Of a stretch of DNA of 8,909 bases, positions 1 through 6,030 are shown piece by piece (position 1 is the stretch's first letter; each line of letters begins with the position of its first letter). Under the pieces are notes generated by a model that worked only from the letters and a program-made list of their open reading frames with translations, was not told the DNA's origin and did not search any database. This DNA is from JAXGVG01 sp040773965 (lineage in GTDB: Bacteria; Pseudomonadota; Alphaproteobacteria; UBA9219), in contig JAXGVG010000073.1 in the NCBI GenBank assembly GCA_040773965.1, forward strand, positions 1-8,909. The letters run 5' to 3'. A program made the position numbers and the translations under genes.

Positions 1-1
1 T

Positions 2-22
2 GCCCCGGACTTGATCCGGGGC
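2..22. repeat. Hairpin of an intergenic REP-like repeat at the left edge
   Basis: GCCCCGGA and TCCGGGGC form a perfect 8-bp inverted repeat around the 5-base loop CTTGA. The shape, GC-rich arms closing on a short loop next to a CCAGCC tail, resembles the short palindromic repeats scattered between genes in alphaproteobacteria and the larger element at 2039-2143. The element may start upstream of the window, so its full extent is not visible. It could also act as the 3' end signal of an upstream gene. Confidence 0.5.
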
Positions 23-62
23 CCAGCCATCCTCGAACCTCCAAACGAACTTTTGCGCGCCC

Positions 63-93
63 GTTCGGCACTCTTTTGGGGCCTGTTCGGCAC
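63..93. promoter_or_regulatory. Pair of 9-bp direct repeats, possible enhancer-binding sites for the motAB promoter
   Basis: GTTCGGCAC occurs at 63-71 and again at 85-93. The start-to-start distance is 22 bp, about two helical turns, so both copies face the same side of the DNA. They lie roughly 210-240 bp upstream of the predicted sigma-54 start, within the range where bacterial enhancer-binding proteins bind. The role is inferred from position only. Most known sites of this kind are inverted repeats, so chance repetition in GC-rich DNA is a real alternative. Confidence 0.25.
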
Positions 94-131
94 GGGTTGC
101 GGTCTCGTAGCGAGCGCGTTTCCACCGTTTT

Positions 132-151
132 GGTCCCTTTCGGAGGGGACC
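132..151. other. Small hairpin in the motA upstream region
   Basis: GGTCCC and GGGACC pair around a short loop, extended by a T-G and a T-A pair to an 8-bp stem with a TCGG tetraloop. No run of T follows on either strand, so it does not look like an intrinsic terminator. It could belong to an upstream gene's transcript or be incidental. The rest of 94-228 holds nothing else I can assign except a weaker 6-bp inverted repeat (TTTTCC/GGAAAA) at 186-202. Confidence 0.25.
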
Positions 152-228
152 CGGCCCTTCAATCGCGCGACACCGCCGGGCCTTATTTTCCCAGCAGGAA
201 AAACATGCCGTTTCGCGGGCGCACCGTG

Positions 229-259
229 TAATAAAGAAATTATATATATCAGGGAGTTG
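229..259 (+). promoter_or_regulatory. Probable IHF binding site upstream of motA
   Basis: Bases 247-259 read TATCAGGGAGTTG, which fits every fixed position of the IHF core consensus WATCARNNNNTTR. Immediately 5' lies an unbroken A/T tract from 229 to 249, the flank that IHF sites usually carry on this side. The site sits between the possible upstream sites and the -24/-12 promoter, about 50 bp before the predicted start. That is where IHF bends DNA to bring an enhancer-binding protein to sigma-54 polymerase. The consensus match is direct; binding is inference. Confidence 0.45.
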
Positions 260-274
260 ACGCCCCTTCCCTTG

Positions 275-290
275 TGGCACGCCTGTTGCT
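275..290 (+). promoter_or_regulatory. Sigma-54 (RpoN) -24/-12 promoter of motAB
   Basis: TGGCACG at 275-281 is followed after four bases by TTGCT at 286-290, matching the sigma-54 consensus TGGCACG-N4-TTGCW. The invariant GG (276-277) and GC (288-289) doublets are separated by exactly 10 bp. Counting 12 bp from the GC puts the transcription start near base 301, giving a leader of about 34 nt before the motA ATG. Sigma-54 control is well known for flagellar genes in several proteobacteria and requires an activator ATPase, which is not encoded in this window. The 8-bp palindrome GGTTAACC at 292-299 covers the region melted at the start site. Confidence 0.8.
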
Positions 291-334
291 TGGTTAACCG
301 CGGATAGGTATGCCCGCGCGGCCCCGAGGTTGAC

Positions 335-1210
335 ATGAACGAGCTGAAGAAACTTTTCGATCTTTTGCCCAGGCGCTACAGGCGCGCGCCGACTCTTAGC
401 GCGATCTTGCTTTTGCTGCTTGTGACGGCCTCGATCGTCATCAGCTCGCACAGCTTTCTGGCGCTTTTCAGCATCGAGGGCTTGCTGATCGTCGGCGGCG
501 GCGTGGTGGCGTCGGCTTTCATGAGTTTTGAGAGAGAAGACGTGCGCAAGGCGCTCGACGCCATCAAGCAGATGTTCAGGGAACCGCAGAAACCGCGGGA
601 CAATCTTCAAAGCGACGTCGCGGCCATCATATACTGCGCGCGCCTGTTGCGCGAGCGCGGGATGCGCGATCTTGAAGACGTTTTGCGGAAAAGCGGCGTC
701 AGCGATCCGTTCGTGCGCTACGGGTTCAATATGGTGGTCAGCGAATACGCGGCGCAGGAGGTGCGCGCTATGCTGGAAACCGCCGCCGACGCATGTTACG
801 AGCGCGACCATGTGCCCGTCGACGTGTTGCACGCGATGGCAAGCCACGCGCCCGCTTTCGGGATGGTGGGCACGCTGGTAGGCATGATCGCCATGCTTTG
901 CGGGCTGGGCGGCGATATGTCCGGCATCGGCTCCAGCCTTGCCGTAGCGTTTCTCGCCACGCTTTACGGCGTGTTGTCGGCGCGCATGCTGTTCATCCCC
1001 GCCGCCTCGAAGCTGCGGCAGAAAGTCGAAGCCCGCCGTTTCCGCAATTACCTGATCACCGAAGGCCTTGTCATGCTCGTCGAGAACAAGGCGCCGATGT
1101 TCATTCAGGACCGCCTCAACAGCTTTTTAAAGCCCGAGCTTAGGGACTATTTCAACGTGATCAAGGCCGATGCGCCCCGGCGCGCGCCCGCGCTAAAGGC
1201 CGCCGCATGA
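335..1210 (+). CDS. motA: Flagellar motor stator protein MotA
   Basis: This 291-residue inner-membrane protein is the ring-forming stator subunit that couples ion flow to flagellar rotation with MotB. Four hydrophobic segments are visible at about 20-37, 43-62, 174-191 and 201-221. A large cytoplasmic loop (about 64-170) carries the charged stretch around R103-E114 expected to contact the rotor protein FliG. The conserved prolines of the channel are P173 (in PAFGMVGT) and P222 (in FIPAASKL), matching P173 and P222 of E. coli MotA, which is 295 residues long. The start ATG has the ribosome site GAGGT five bases upstream. It overlaps motB by ATGA, and a sigma-54 promoter lies just upstream. Residue T180 resembles the sodium-type PomA rather than E. 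coli MotA, but the ion cannot be assigned. Confidence 0.92.
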   Translation: MNELKKLFDLLPRRYRRAPTLSAILLLLLVTASIVISSHSFLALFSIEGLLIVGGGVVASAFMSFEREDVRKALDAIKQMFREPQKPRDNLQSDVAAIIYCARLLRERGMRDLEDVLRKSGVSDPFVRYGFNMVVSEYAAQEVRAMLETAADACYERDHVPVDVLHAMASHAPAFGMVGTLVGMIAMLCGLGGDMSGIGSSLAVAFLATLYGVLSARMLFIPAASKLRQKVEARRFRNYLITEGLVMLVENKAPMFIQDRLNSFLKPELRDYFNVIKADAPRRAPALKAAA

Positions 1211-2028
1211 CGTACCGCCTGCCGAAGAGACGGGAGCGGGTCAGCCACGCCGACGACTGGCTCATGACGTATGCCGACGTTATCACGCTTTTGCTGTGCT
1301 TTTTCGCGGTTTTCCTTTCGGTATCCCTGCCGCGCAAAGACGCCGCGCCGGTCATGCCCCCGGCGGCGGTTCAGGAAGCCCCGCCGCAAATTGCCGAAGC
1401 CAAACCCGAAGAAACGATGCCCGTCGTCGAAAGGCTGGACGAGCTTTTGGCGGAGATGAAAGAAACCGAAGAAGCCAAACCCGTCGTTCCCAAGGAAGAA
1501 CCTCCGCCCGTTGTACAGGCGGAGCGCGCCGCCGCCGTGGAAGCGCCGCCGGAAAACCCGCCCGCGCCGCCGCCGGACATTGCCCAACATCCGGAAGCGC
1601 AAAATGCCGCCGAGTTCGAAAAGAAAGGCGACCGGATCACGACGCTGGATATGGACAGCGCGGCGTTTTTTGACAGCGGCTCGGCCACGATCAGCGAGAA
1701 CGGTAGAGCGATCCTTGCGGACGTCGCAAAAAAGATTCAGGCGGACGAGTTCAAGGATTATCAGGTAACCGTCGAAGGCCATACGGACGATTCCCCGATC
1801 AAAACGGCGCTGTTCCCGTCGAATTGGGAGCTTTCGACCGCGCGCGCGTCGGCCGTGGTGCATTTCTTTCTTGAACAGGGCCTTCCGGCGCAAAAATTAA
1901 GGGCCGCCGGTTACGCGGACACGTTCCCCAAGGCGCCGAACCGCGACGCGAACGGGAACCCCATACCGGAAAATCAGGCTCAAAACCGCCGGGTAGTGAT
2001 CAAGCTGGAAAAGATCGAGCGGGGATAA
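1207..2028 (+). CDS. motB: Flagellar motor stator protein MotB (OmpA-like peptidoglycan-binding domain)
   Basis: This 273-residue protein is the partner of MotA and anchors the stator to the cell wall. A short basic N terminus leads into one transmembrane helix (about 20-41) in which D24, in LMTYADVITLLL, is the conserved ion-carrying aspartate (D32 in E. coli). Residues 42-140 form a long linker rich in Pro, Glu and Ala. The OmpA-like domain (about 143-270) shows the expected motifs: VEGHTDD at 188-194, SNWELSTARA at 205-214 and NRRVVIKL at 260-267. Translation is coupled to motA by the ATGA overlap, with a weak AAAGG seven bases before the start. The gene ends two bases before a run of A that leads into the intergenic repeat. 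The linker lacks a clear plug helix directly after the membrane segment. Confidence 0.92.
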   Translation: MTYRLPKRRERVSHADDWLMTYADVITLLLCFFAVFLSVSLPRKDAAPVMPPAAVQEAPPQIAEAKPEETMPVVERLDELLAEMKETEEAKPVVPKEEPPPVVQAERAAAVEAPPENPPAPPPDIAQHPEAQNAAEFEKKGDRITTLDMDSAAFFDSGSATISENGRAILADVAKKIQADEFKDYQVTVEGHTDDSPIKTALFPSNWELSTARASAVVHFFLEQGLPAQKLRAAGYADTFPKAPNRDANGNPIPENQAQNRRVVIKLEKIERG

Positions 2029-2029
2029 G

Positions 2030-2061
2030 AAAAAAACCGTCATTCCCGCATAAGCGGGAAT
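2030..2061 (-). terminator. Possible intrinsic terminator of the oxidoreductase operon, inside the repeat
   Basis: Read on the minus strand, the 8-bp stem ATTCCCGC/GCGGGAAT (2042-2061, loop TTAT) is followed by GACGG and then seven T (2036-2030). This would end transcripts leaving the flavoprotein gene at 2166. The 5-base gap between stem and T tract is longer than usual, which lowers confidence. No comparable T tract follows the repeat on the plus strand, so motAB transcripts have no clear intrinsic terminator here. Confidence 0.4.
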
Positions 2062-2143
2062 CCAGCATCGCGCGTCTGCGCGATGCATAAGTCATACGGC
2101 TCGTGGACACTCGCCGCTGGATCCCCGTTTTCACGGGGATGAC
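2039..2143. repeat. Composite three-hairpin intergenic repeat (REP/BIME-like)
   Basis: Two 28-bp arms face each other: GTCATTCCCG...CCAGC at 2039-2066 and its inverted relative GCTGG...ATGAC at 2116-2143. Each arm is itself a perfect 8-bp hairpin with a 4-base loop (2042-2061 and 2121-2140). Between them, 2065-2086 is a third hairpin with a 9-bp stem, GCATCGCGC/GCGCGATGC. The arms match at 22 of 28 positions and the outer CCAGC/GCTGG ends are identical, so the arms can also pair with each other. The left arm read on the minus strand gives the peptide WIPAYAGMT, a familiar false ORF from this repeat type. The element sits between convergent genes. Confidence 0.75.
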
Positions 2144-2165
2144 ACGGGTATTTTATGCCTGACCC

Positions 2166-3785
2166 CTAAATCTCTTCCGCTTCCATGGCGATGGCGCCGC
2201 AGGGGCATTCGGCCATACAGAGGCCGCAGCCCTTGCAATAGTCGTAATTGAACGCAAAGCCTTTGCCCTCGCCCAGCTTCTTGATGGCGTTGTCGGGGCA
2301 AACGCTATAGCAGTTGTCGCATTCAAAACAATTGCCGCACGATAAACAACGCCGCGCCTCGGCCAGCGCCTGTTCGTCCGAAAGCCCGCATTGCACTTCG
2401 TCGAACGACGACAAACGGCGGTTCATCGGAATGTCGGCGCGCTCGTTCCGCTTCGTCTTCATGAAATACCACGTGTTGAGACGGTCCGCCGTGGCAAGGT
2501 CCGGCTTTTTGCTCTCTATTTTCTCGCCGCGCAGCCACGCGTCGATATGACGCGCGGCCTTTTTGCCGTGGCCGATGCCCGTCGTCACCGTGCGCGCGTT
2601 CGAAACCATGTCGCCGCCCGCGAAAAGCCCCGGATGACTCGTCATCATGCTTTCGTCGACCTTGACCATGCCGCTCTCGACCGCCACGTCCGAAGCGCCG
2701 CCAACCAGCGACAGATCGGCGTCCTGACCCACGGCCAGAACGATGGAGTCGGCGTCCAGGCTGTCCGTCTCGCCCGTCGGCTGGGGAAAGCCTTTGTCGT
2801 CGAGCGCCATCTTTTCAATGGCGATGGTCTTGCCGTCCACCTTTTTGATCGTCGAAAGCCACTTGATTGCGATGCCTTCCTGCAGCGCCTCCTCGATCTC
2901 GAAATCGTTGGCGGGCATTTTCTCGCGGTTGCGGCGATAGACGATCGTCGTTTCCTTCGCGCCAAGGCGCACCGCCGTGCGCGCCACGTCCAGGGCCGTA
3001 TTGCCGCCGCCATATACGGCAACCTTTTTGCCAAACGCCGGCTGTTCGCCTGTTTCCATGCCGCGCAGCACCGACACCGCGTCGAGCACGCAAGCCTCGC
3101 CGCTTGAGGGAAACGAAACCTTTTTCGCCACATGCGCGCCTACCGCCATAAACGCGGCGTCGAAACCGCCTTCTTTCATGGCGTCGAGAACGTTGTCCAC
3201 TTTGGCGTTAAGCTCAAGCGTCACGCCAAGGTCCAGAATGCGCTTCACTTCCGCGTCCAGAACGTCGCGCGGCAAGCGGTAGGACGGAATGCCATAGCGC
3301 ATCATGCCGCCCGCGGCGGGGTTGGCGTCCCTGATCGTGACCTGATGGCCTTTCAGCGCCAACTGATACGCCGCCGACAAGCCCGCAGGCCCCGCGCCGA
3401 CGACCAAAACCTTTTTACCCGAAGAGGCGGAAGGCTTTTCGAAAGACCAGCCATGACGAATGGCTTCGTCGCCGATATGGCGCTCGACCGAATTGATGCC
3501 GACCGCCATATCGATGTCCTTGCGGTTACAGGCGGATTCACAAGGATGATAGCAAACGCGCCCCATGGTCGCGGGCATCGGGTTGTTCTTCACCAGCGCG
3601 CGCCACGCGTTCCGGTAGTCGCCGGTTTCGGCAATCGAAAGCCATTCCTGAATGTTTTCCCCGGCCGGGCACGCGTTGTTGCACGGCGGAAGGCGGTGCA
3701 CATAAACGGGTTTCTTCGTCCGCCACGAGCCGGTCTTGTTGGCAAGGGACGTCGCGGGATCGAGATTGATCGCAAAAGGCCTCAT
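2166..3785 (-). CDS. GltD/NfnB-like NAD(P)-FAD oxidoreductase fused to a two-cluster ferredoxin domain (PorD-like)
   Basis: This is the last gene of the oxidoreductase operon and probably its electron-transfer subunit. Numbering from the upstream ATG at 3791 (541 residues), the N terminus has GltD-type iron-sulfur cysteines C37, C41, C80, C84 and C88. Next come an FAD-binding GAGPAG (132-137), an NAD(P)-binding GGGNTALD (261-268) and the closing FAD motif GLFAGGD (388-394). The C terminus carries two 4Fe-4S ferredoxin motifs, C488-C491-C494-C498P and C519-C522-C525-C529P, plus C482 and C485. I prefer the ATG at 3785: it forms TGATG with the beta-subunit stop and has AAGGA eight bases upstream, whereas for the ATG at 3791 the same site is only two bases away. 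It likely passes electrons between the TPP enzyme and NAD(P)H. DsrL and NfnB are related architectures, but the operon argues against those roles. Confidence 0.88.
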   Translation of the reverse strand: MRPFAINLDPATSLANKTGSWRTKKPVYVHRLPPCNNACPAGENIQEWLSIAETGDYRNAWRALVKNNPMPATMGRVCYHPCESACNRKDIDMAVGINSVERHIGDEAIRHGWSFEKPSASSGKKVLVVGAGPAGLSAAYQLALKGHQVTIRDANPAAGGMMRYGIPSYRLPRDVLDAEVKRILDLGVTLELNAKVDNVLDAMKEGGFDAAFMAVGAHVAKKVSFPSSGEACVLDAVSVLRGMETGEQPAFGKKVAVYGGGNTALDVARTAVRLGAKETTIVYRRNREKMPANDFEIEEALQEGIAIKWLSTIKKVDGKTIAIEKMALDDKGFPQPTGETDSLDADSIVLAVGQDADLSLVGGASDVAVESGMVKVDESMMTSHPGLFAGGDMVSNARTVTTGIGHGKKAARHIDAWLRGEKIESKKPDLATADRLNTWYFMKTKRNERADIPMNRRLSSFDEVQCGLSDEQALAEARRCLSCGNCFECDNCYSVCPDNAIKKLGEGKGFAFNYDYCKGCGLCMAECPCGAIAMEAEEI

Positions 3786-4813
3786 CAGCATGTTCCTTCA
3801 GGTATCAGATTAAAACGGCGAATGTTCTCGTCGGCCATCGCCTGCAAACGTTCGACGCGACCGTCTGCGGGCTGGCCTTTTTTGAAAAGATGGGCGAAGC
3901 GCCGCTGCGGCATCAGGTATTCCTCGACATTGACGCGCTGGCGCAAGGGCCGGGTTGAAACGATTTCGCCGTCTTCCGCTTCGAAGACCGGGAAAAGGCC
4001 GCTTTCCACGGCAAGGCGCGCCATGCGCACGGCGTCGTTCGACGCGAGCCCCCAGCCGAGCGGGCAGGGAACGAGAATGTGGATATAGCGCGCGCCGCGA
4101 ATGTTGATGGCCTTGATGACCTTCGCCTCCAGATCGCGCAAATCGGCAATCGTCGCCGTGGCTACATAAGGAATGCGGTGCGCCATGGCGATCATGGGCA
4201 CATTTTTGCCCGTGCCGAAAACGTTGCCCGGCTCGTCGCCCACGGGCGGCGTCGTGGCCGTGCGCGCGGCGGGCGGCGTGGCGCTGGAGCGCTGGACGCC
4301 CGTGTTCATGTAGGCCTGATTGTCGTAACAAATGTAAAGAACGTCGTCGTTGCGCTCGAACATGCCGGACAAACAACCAAAGCCGATGTCGGTCGTGCCG
4401 CCGTCGCCGCCTTGCGCGATCGTGCGAATGTCGTGGTGTCCCTTGACGCGCTTCGCGGCCGCCACACCCGTCGCCACGGCCGCCGTATTGCCGAACAGCG
4501 AATGGAACCACGGAATCTCCCATGCGTTGTCGGGATAAGGCGTCGTGATGATCTCAAGGCATCCTGTGGCGTTCACGGCAATGACCTGTCCGTTCGACGC
4601 GGCCATGGCCGCGTCGATGGCCGTGCGCGCTCCCAGCGCTTCGCCGCAGCCCTGGCACGCGCGGTGCCCGCACGCAATGGCGTTGCAGCGGTTCATCCCG
4701 GCTTGCACAGCGCGTTCGCTTTCATCCACAAGGCGGTTGCCGGCAGTGTAGGTTCCTTTCGGGTATACAGCTGTATTTGTCATCTTTTCTTCCCTGTTTG
4801 CGGCGGCTTTCAT
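3785..4813 (-). CDS. porB: 2-oxoacid:acceptor oxidoreductase beta subunit (TPP-binding, PorB-like)
   Basis: This 342-residue subunit binds thiamine diphosphate and the 4Fe-4S cluster next to it. The TPP/Mg motif runs from GGDGGTTDIG (135-144) to DNQAYMNTG (164-172). Cysteines C53 and C56 (RACQGCGEAL), C84 (ATGCLEI) and C250 (LVPCPLGWG) are the expected cluster ligands of the PorB family. The start used here forms TGATG with the alpha-subunit stop and has AAGG seven bases upstream. A second start at residue 11 (ATG at 4781-4783), preceded by AGGGA, is also plausible. The gene lies between the alpha subunit and the flavoprotein. The family covers pyruvate, 2-oxoisovalerate, indolepyruvate and phenylglyoxylate enzymes; pyruvate is the most likely substrate but is not proven by sequence. 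Confidence 0.9.
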   Translation of the reverse strand: MKAAANREEKMTNTAVYPKGTYTAGNRLVDESERAVQAGMNRCNAIACGHRACQGCGEALGARTAIDAAMAASNGQVIAVNATGCLEIITTPYPDNAWEIPWFHSLFGNTAAVATGVAAAKRVKGHHDIRTIAQGGDGGTTDIGFGCLSGMFERNDDVLYICYDNQAYMNTGVQRSSATPPAARTATTPPVGDEPGNVFGTGKNVPMIAMAHRIPYVATATIADLRDLEAKVIKAINIRGARYIHILVPCPLGWGLASNDAVRMARLAVESGLFPVFEAEDGEIVSTRPLRQRVNVEEYLMPQRRFAHLFKKGQPADGRVERLQAMADENIRRFNLIPEGTC

Positions 4814-6030
4814 CAGGCCACCTTAAGCTCTTCCACGTCGCCTTGCTGCTGCTGCGCGGCGCGTTCGAGTTCCTGTTCGATAATGTCGTTCCGAAGATCG
4901 AGGAACTGCAACCCTTCCAGCTTTTCGCGTTCGGCCCGCGCCACAAAGTCGGACAACGATTTCTTGAAAACGGGACGTCCGCCGAGGCCGATAACAAGCT
5001 GGGTGATGCGAGGTTCCATCCCGCAGGCCAGCCGGACATGCGTCGCCAGCACGCCGTCCTGTCCCACCGCCAGCGCCTTTTCGGCCACAATGACGTGTTT
5101 GGCGTTCCGAAGTGCGTCGCCCACTTCCTTCGCAGGGAAAGGACGGAACGAGCAAATTGAAAGGGCTCCGATTTTCTCGCCCTCTTCGCGCTTGTCGTCG
5201 ACCATGTCCTTGACGGTGCCCATGACCGAGCCCATCGCCACGACGACGGTTTCCGCGTCGTCCAAACGATAGGGGCGGACAAGGCCTCCGGCTTCGCGGC
5301 CAAAGATTTTCTTGAACTCCCCGGAAACCTGAACGACGGCTTCCGGCGACTTCAGGTGCTTGAGGTGCTCGAAATACCGGACTTCGGTAAAGGCGTCGGG
5401 CCCGACCGTCGTGCCGATGGCGACCGGCGCGTTGGTGTCGAGCACCTGCTGCGGCGCGAAGGGCGGCAAAAAAGCGTCGACCTGTTCCTGCGTGGGGATG
5501 TCGATCCGCTCAATGGCGTGGGTCAGGATAAAGCCGTCCACGCACACCATGACCGGAATGCTCGTCAACTCGGCAAGGCGGAACGCCTGAATGTGGAGAT
5601 CAACGGCTTCCTGATTGGTTTCGGCGAAAAGCTGGATCCAGCCCGCGTCGCGCGCGCTCATGGCGTCGGTGTGATCGTTCCATATATTGAGGGGCGCGCC
5701 GATGGAACGGTTGCCCAGCGTCATGACGATGGGAAGACAAAGGCCTGAAGCGTTGTAGACCGCCTCCATCATGAACAGAAGGCCCTGGCTGGACGTGGCG
5801 GTGTAGGCGCGCGCGCCGGCAACCGAGGCGCCTATGGCAACGGAGAGGGCCGCGAATTCGGATTCAACGTTGATGTACTCGCAATTCTTAAGCTGGCCTT
5901 TCTTGACCAACTCGCCAAGTCCCTCGACGATGTGCGTTTGTGGCGTGATGGGATAGGCGCAAATGACTTCCGGACGGCACAACGCGACGGCCTCGGCGAC
6001 CGCGCGGGATCCTTCGATTTGCTTTAACAT
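4813..6030 (-). CDS. porA: 2-oxoacid:acceptor oxidoreductase alpha subunit (PorA-like)
   Basis: The 405-residue alpha subunit forms the other half of the active site. AYPITPQTHIVE (25-36) contains T29, equivalent to the substrate-binding threonine of pyruvate:ferredoxin oxidoreductase. E58 in VESEFAAL is the glutamate that activates TPP, and GNRSIGAPLNIWNDHTD (106-122) supplies R108, the likely carboxylate-binding arginine. A transketolase C-terminal-like domain follows at about 260-380 (VVVAMGSVMGT; SFRPFP). The C terminus ends in a charged tail with four glutamines. Translation starts inside the gamma-subunit gene (7-base overlap) behind the strong ribosome site GAGGGGG. The NIWNDH segment is typical of pyruvate-class enzymes, which is why I favour pyruvate, with branched-chain or aryl 2-oxoacids as alternatives. 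Confidence 0.9.
   Translation of the reverse strand: MLKQIEGSRAVAEAVALCRPEVICAYPITPQTHIVEGLGELVKKGQLKNCEYINVESEFAALSVAIGASVAGARAYTATSSQGLLFMMEAVYNASGLCLPIVMTLGNRSIGAPLNIWNDHTDAMSARDAGWIQLFAETNQEAVDLHIQAFRLAELTSIPVMVCVDGFILTHAIERIDIPTQEQVDAFLPPFAPQQVLDTNAPVAIGTTVGPDAFTEVRYFEHLKHLKSPEAVVQVSGEFKKIFGREAGGLVRPYRLDDAETVVVAMGSVMGTVKDMVDDKREEGEKIGALSICSFRPFPAKEVGDALRNAKHVIVAEKALAVGQDGVLATHVRLACGMEPRITQLVIGLGGRPVFKKSLSDFVARAEREKLEGLQFLDLRNDIIEQELERAAQQQQGDVEELKVA

Noticed and set aside
292..299. CtrA site at GGTTAACC
   Set aside because: Only one TTAA is present; the second TTAA seven bases away required by the CtrA consensus is missing.
11..307. 98-codon plus-strand ORF before motA
   Set aside because: It starts with TTG inside the left-edge hairpin, runs through the IHF-like site and the sigma-54 promoter, has no ribosome site and resembles no protein family.
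1147..1893. 248-codon minus-strand ORF antisense to motA/motB
   Set aside because: It is Arg/Gly/Phe-rich with low complexity, and lies opposite a clear MotB domain; a shadow frame of GC-rich coding DNA.
1897..2088. 63-codon minus-strand ORF containing WIPAYAGMT
   Set aside because: This peptide is the usual false translation of the hairpin repeat, and the rest is antisense to motB.
2039..2143. CRISPR-like or IS-end structure
   Set aside because: There are only two inverted arms with no regular direct repeats or spacers, no transposase gene and no target-site duplication that I can see.
3132..5272. Two long plus-strand ORFs (318 and 397 codons) opposite the oxidoreductase genes
   Set aside because: They are mirror frames of the flavoprotein, beta and alpha genes, with no domain motifs, and they overlap each other.
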